Positions 5,124 through 7,865 of a stretch of DNA of 7,865 bases are shown piece by piece. The notes beneath the pieces are model-generated. The model was not told the origin of the DNA, made no database searches, and was given only the letters and a program-made list of their open reading frames with translations. A program made the position numbers and the translations under genes. The DNA is from JAYSRU01 sp043720875 (GTDB lineage Bacteria > Bacteroidota > Bacteroidia > Flavobacteriales_D > Crocinitomicaceae): contig JAYSRU010000248.1 in assembly GCA_043720875.1 (NCBI GenBank), positions 1 to 7,865 of the forward strand. Reading direction: 5' to 3'. Positions within the stretch are counted from its first letter, which is position 1. Each line of letters starts with the position of its first letter.

Positions 5124-6188
5124 TTAATTTTTGTAGAGCCTTTTCTTTAACCAAAAAGCGACATTAACCATTATTATTAAGGCTGGCACTTCAACCAATG
5201 GACCAATAACTCCAGCAAAAGCTTGACCCGAATTGATTCCAAAAACACCAATTGACACTGCAATTGCTAATTCGAAATTATTTCCAGAAGCTGTAAAAGA
5301 AAGGGCCGCATTCTCTGAATAATCTGCTCCAGCCCATTTCCCAACTAAAAACATTATGAAAAACATTAATGCAAAGAAAATAACCAAAGGAATTGCAATT
5401 TTAACAACGTCCATAGGAATCGATACAATTAACCCGCCTTTCAGACTAAACATTACAACAATTGTAAACAATAGGGCTATTAAAGTGATGGGAGAAATTT
5501 TTGGAATAAACTTTTTAGCAAACCAATCTTCCCCCTTTAGCTTAACCAATACCAATCGACTTAAAACAGCCATTGCGAACGGTATTCCAAGATAAACCCC
5601 AACAGTTTGGGCAATTTCAAAGATCGTTATGTCAATTGCCAAACCTTTAATACCAAACAAAGGCAGCATGACCTCTAGGTAAAAATAGGCATACAAACTA
5701 AAAAATGCGACTTGTAAAATACTGTTAATCCCCACTAATCCTGCCACCAATTCTCTATTGCCCCCTGCCAATTCATTCCATACAATCACCATCGCAATAC
5801 ATGGCGCTAAACCGATGACAATCAAACCAGTCATGTATTCTGGATAATCTTTCAAAAAGAAAACGGCAAGTGAAAACATTAGAAAAGGACCTACAATCCA
5901 AGTTACAAAAAAAGAAACGAGTAACAATTTTGGCTTTGCCATTACTGCCGGAATTTTAGAAAACTTTACTTTGGTTAGCGGAGGATACATCATTAGAATC
6001 AACCCAATCGCTAACGGAATATTTGTTGTTCCATTAGAAAATGAATTAATGAAATCATCCGCACTCGGCACAAAATAACCAATACCAATACCCACTCCCA
6101 TGGCTAAAAAGATCCACAGCGTTAAAAATCGATCTAAAAAACTAAGCTTTTTACGTTCTGCAACTGGTGCACAATTATTTGATGTCAT
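5124..6188 (-). CDS. arsB: ACR3 family arsenite efflux transporter
   Basis: This 354-residue integral membrane protein has about ten hydrophobic spans and exports arsenite, As(III), across the inner membrane using the proton gradient. The ACR3 hallmarks are present: GLILMMYPPLTKVKF (about 62-76), LAPCIAMVIVWNELAGG (127-143) with the essential Cys130, and GNNFELAIA (302-310) with Glu306. These two residues correspond to the Cys and Glu shown to be required in characterised Acr3 proteins. GPLVEVPAL (329-337) near the C-terminus is also typical. The length is normal for bacterial Acr3, and it is unrelated in fold to E. coli ArsB despite the shared symbol often used. It is the last gene of the ars operon, 112 bases after arsC; that gap holds only a weak hairpin (6259-6270) and no clear promoter. 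Its stop lies 55 bases from module copy C. Confidence 0.96.
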   Translation of the reverse strand: MTSNNCAPVAERKKLSFLDRFLTLWIFLAMGVGIGIGYFVPSADDFINSFSNGTTNIPLAIGLILMMYPPLTKVKFSKIPAVMAKPKLLLVSFFVTWIVGPFLMFSLAVFFLKDYPEYMTGLIVIGLAPCIAMVIVWNELAGGNRELVAGLVGINSILQVAFFSLYAYFYLEVMLPLFGIKGLAIDITIFEIAQTVGVYLGIPFAMAVLSRLVLVKLKGEDWFAKKFIPKISPITLIALLFTIVVMFSLKGGLIVSIPMDVVKIAIPLVIFFALMFFIMFLVGKWAGADYSENAALSFTASGNNFELAIAVSIGVFGINSGQAFAGVIGPLVEVPALIIMVNVAFWLKKRLYKN

Positions 6189-6300
6189 AATTTGAAATTT
6201 TGATAAAATTAAAACCCGGAAGTTATAGGTTGGTACTATTATGGTGCATTGACTTTTGAGTTGAGCAACTATTTTAACCGCTTAACCAACGGACACTATA

Positions 6301-6918
6301 TTATTTTTTAAGTTCGTGAAACACATACAACGTCTCTCTCGCAATTTGCCTGCAACGCTCATCGTATTTCTCATCTTGCTGCGGTGTATTATCGAATTTT
6401 TTTGGATCTTCATACGTCGTACCTATCCTTAACTCAACGCCAGGAATAAACGGACAATTTTCTTCAGCATCTCCACAAGTCATAATCGCAGCAAAGGCAT
6501 TCATCGGATTTAATACGTGATCATACACTTTAGAAAAACAAACACTGTGTTTTTGAGTATCCCCATGATAAACATGATAAGTCGGATTACTCGTGGTGTC
6601 TAGTTGTTGAATAATAAATCCAACTCTTTGTAAGGATTCAATTGCATGCGTATTGAATGCAGTTGCTTCCGTTCCACCTGAAAAAGAATGTACTTTAGCT
6701 ATGTTGTAATAATTCGCTGCAACACGTGCCCAAATTTGACCAAAATGACTTCTTCTAGAATTGTGTGTACACACATATACTAAATTTACTTCTTCATTTT
6801 TTTCAATTCTAGAAGCTATGTAGCTAGTAATCTTTTTAAGTAATTCTTTGCGCTGTTCGGGAATTAATTCAAATTCTTGGACTAATTCAAGCACGTAATT
6901 TTTAATATTTTCGTACAT
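6301..6918 (-). CDS. arsC: Thioredoxin-type arsenate reductase (low-molecular-weight phosphatase fold)
   Basis: The protein reduces arsenate to arsenite for export by ACR3. With the ATG at 6918 it has 205 residues. The catalytic loop is VCTHNSRRSH (49-58) with nucleophile Cys50 in a C-X5-R-S motif. The two further redox cysteines are Cys148 and Cys155 in TCGDAEENCPF, the same six-residue spacing as Cys82 and Cys89 of Staphylococcus aureus ArsC. Asp171-Pro172 (YEDP) is the general acid motif. These point to thioredoxin-coupled, not glutaredoxin-coupled, chemistry. About 45 N-terminal residues form a helical extension absent from the short S. aureus enzyme. An in-frame TTG at 6945 would add nine residues and overlap the DUF6428 gene; the ATG is preferred, leaving 17 bases between the genes. 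Such proteins are often labelled protein-tyrosine-phosphatase, but the three cysteines and the operon favour arsenate reductase. Confidence 0.93.
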   Translation of the reverse strand: MYENIKNYVLELVQEFELIPEQRKELLKKITSYIASRIEKNEEVNLVYVCTHNSRRSHFGQIWARVAANYYNIAKVHSFSGGTEATAFNTHAIESLQRVGFIIQQLDTTSNPTYHVYHGDTQKHSVCFSKVYDHVLNPMNAFAAIMTCGDAEENCPFIPGVELRIGTTYEDPKKFDNTPQQDEKYDERCRQIARETLYVFHELKK

Positions 6919-6935
6919 ACTAAATTCTTTACTAA

Positions 6936-7412
6936 TTAACAACAACCTCCATTAGGCGTGCAACTATTACTTTCATTGTTGCCTAATTGCGTCAAACTTA
7001 CTTTTTGCTTAGCATCTGGAATTCCGCAAGCATCTTGAGCTAAACAAGCCGTTGCTTTATTTGTCAACAGAAAACACATCCCGTTGTAATCCAAACCAAA
7101 CTTACCAATAGTTTCAGTTTGGTATTCAACTTCAATTTCCAAATCAGCCAATTGAAAAATCTGTTCTGACTTTTCAATAATCCCTAACAATTTGGCAGGA
7201 GCCAAGCGATGATCGTAATCCCCCGCTTCCCATAACTGAAAATTTATAACCTTCTCTTCCCTTACCGTTCCTCCACAATCTATAAAATTCTTAGTAACCA
7301 ATCCAACTTCAGTGATATGGAAATGATCGGGCACAAAGCCTTTATTGTTTGGCAATTGAAACACTACGGATGAGACATTTCTTAATACGTCTTTAACTTC
7401 TGACAATTTCAT
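6936..7412 (-). CDS. DUF6428 family protein of the ars operon, cysteine-rich tail
   Basis: This 158-residue cytoplasmic protein matches the DUF6428 type found between arsR and arsC in many Bacteroidota arsenic operons. Recognisable parts are VPDHFHITEVG (27-37), DCGG (45-48), NFQLWEAGDYDHRL (57-70) and a mixed alpha/beta core. It has seven cysteines: 46, 113, 123, 129, 151, 157 and 158. The C-terminus, SCTPNGGCC, ends in a Cys-Cys pair and resembles a soft-metal or metalloid binding tail. A role in arsenite handling or transfer to ACR3 is a reasonable guess from context, but no biochemical function is established that I can cite. It begins 12 bases after arsR and ends 17 bases before the arsC ATG, so it is translated from the same message. 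Confidence 0.85.
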   Translation of the reverse strand: MKLSEVKDVLRNVSSVVFQLPNNKGFVPDHFHITEVGLVTKNFIDCGGTVREEKVINFQLWEAGDYDHRLAPAKLLGIIEKSEQIFQLADLEIEVEYQTETIGKFGLDYNGMCFLLTNKATACLAQDACGIPDAKQKVSLTQLGNNESNSCTPNGGCC

Positions 7413-7424
7413 AATTCTACTTAT

Positions 7425-7757
7425 TTAAACACAACAATTTTTACTCTTTTCCAGTACATTCATGACATCATTAAAATATCGCTGTACTGTTTTCATTGCT
7501 TTTTCGTCGATACAATAACAAATTGAAGAACCTTCAATACTTCCCTTTATCAATCCAGCGTTTTTTAATTCTTTTAAATGTTGGGAAATGGTTGGCTGAG
7601 CTAATTGAATTTCATTCACCAAATCATTGCAAATACAACTATTTACTTTTAATAGATGATCAACAATTGCGAGTCTTGCAGGATGCCCTAAAGCTTTCAC
7701 AATAATGGAAAGTGCTACTTGTTCTTCTGAATAAAATTCGGTTTTAGTTATTCCCAT
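7425..7757 (-). CDS. arsR: ArsR family arsenite-responsive repressor (second copy)
   Basis: The protein has 110 residues with the ArsR winged-helix layout: an N-terminal helix (residues 11-36), a metalloid site in helix 3, a recognition helix (PTISQHLKELKNAGLI, 55-70) and a wing (KGSIEGSSICYCID, 71-84). Cys41-Ile-Cys43-Asn-Asp-Leu resembles the CVCDL arsenite site of E. coli ArsR, with one inserted residue. Additional pairs are Cys80/Cys82 in the wing and Cys108-Cys109 at the end, so As(III) or another soft metal is the likely inducer. It heads the operon with DUF6428, arsC and ACR3. A 26-bp near-palindrome at 7778-7803, 20 bases upstream of its ATG, is the probable operator for autoregulation. 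It is related to the repressor at 571-873 (recognition helix very similar) but has different cysteine placement and a different upstream palindrome. Confidence 0.94.
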   Translation of the reverse strand: MGITKTEFYSEEQVALSIIVKALGHPARLAIVDHLLKVNSCICNDLVNEIQLAQPTISQHLKELKNAGLIKGSIEGSSICYCIDEKAMKTVQRYFNDVMNVLEKSKNCCV

Positions 7758-7777
7758 AAACGCTTTAAAAAAAATTA

Positions 7778-7803
7778 CATTGCAATATTACAATATTACA
7801 ATG
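7778..7803. promoter_or_regulatory. Near-palindromic operator of the ars operon
   Basis: The half CATTGCAATATTA (7778-7790) and the reverse complement of CAATATTACAATG (7791-7803) agree in 11 of 13 positions, making a 26-bp dyad. Its interior contains CAATATTA twice (7783-7790 and 7791-7798); on the minus strand this reads TAATATTG, one base off the TAnnTTTG -7 consensus, so the dyad may overlap the promoter. No well-placed TTG was found for a -33 element. ArsR proteins bind dyads of about this size next to their own genes, hence the inferred role. The remaining sequence to 7865 is AT-rich and shows no gene. Confidence 0.65.
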
Positions 7804-7865
7804 GAATAAAGTGTGATTTTAAAAAAAAACTATTTTAACGACTAATTTAGAAAAATCTCAAGGAA

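Noticed and set aside
5356..5595. Plus-strand open frame of 79 codons
   Set aside because: It is antisense to the ACR3 membrane protein; low-complexity shadow.
6228..6290. GGTTGGT / ACCAAC inverted repeat between arsC and ACR3 as a regulatory structure
   Set aside because: Six paired bases across a loop of about 50 bases are likely by chance; no riboswitch-like core is visible.
6919..6945. TTG start extending arsC by nine residues
   Set aside because: It would overlap the DUF6428 stop by 10 bases, while an ATG at 6918 gives a normal spacing and a natural N-terminus.
7496..7705. Plus-strand open frame of 69 codons
   Set aside because: It is antisense to arsR and shows no recognisable features.

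Overview
The window looks like chromosomal DNA of a Bacteroidota bacterium, most likely from the Flavobacteriia. It is AT-rich. One protein has a C-terminal type IX secretion sorting domain. The candidate promoters follow the Bacteroidota pattern (TTG, then about 19-21 bases, then TAnnTTTG). The regulator at 3148-4758 has the TPR, membrane segment, coiled coil and LuxR-like HTH layout common in that phylum, and the tmRNA tag ends in YALAA.

Left part (1-905, minus strand): a small redox/sulfur operon. A first ArsR-type repressor is followed by a 78-residue thioredoxin-like protein (CSKC) and a rhodanese that runs off the window edge. Three copies of a 16-bp palindromic box (consensus TTCGTnnnnTTrCGAA on the minus strand) lie upstream of the repressor and of the thioredoxin gene. 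Two of them sit exactly on the -7 and -33 elements of the predicted thioredoxin promoter.

Centre-left (943-1423, plus strand): the tmRNA gene ssrA, with a TAnnTTTG promoter, a nine-codon tag reading frame (DNTSYALAA) and a strong intrinsic terminator.

Centre (1374-5068): the 3' end of ssrA plus its terminator occurs three times in direct orientation (A at 1374, B at 1546, C at 4897). A and C are parts of a 172-bp module that aligns without a gap. Its two ends are identical and its middle, a hairpin, has diverged. B is a shorter copy abutting A. Between B and C are two minus-strand genes: a TPR/HTH membrane-bound regulator and a secreted type IX cargo protein. This looks like an islet inserted at the ssrA 3' end, a classic integration target, although no integrase gene is visible.

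Right part (5124-7803, minus strand): an arsenic-resistance operon transcribed in the order arsR, DUF6428 protein, thioredoxin-type arsenate reductase arsC, ACR3 arsenite exporter. It is preceded by a 26-bp near-palindrome, the likely ArsR operator, whose sequence differs from the boxes of the first repressor. Arsenate would be reduced by ArsC and exported as arsenite by ACR3; the DUF6428 protein has a cysteine-rich tail and an unknown role. The thioredoxin-like protein and rhodanese on the other side of ssrA could belong to a related thiol or metalloid stress response, but that link is inference.
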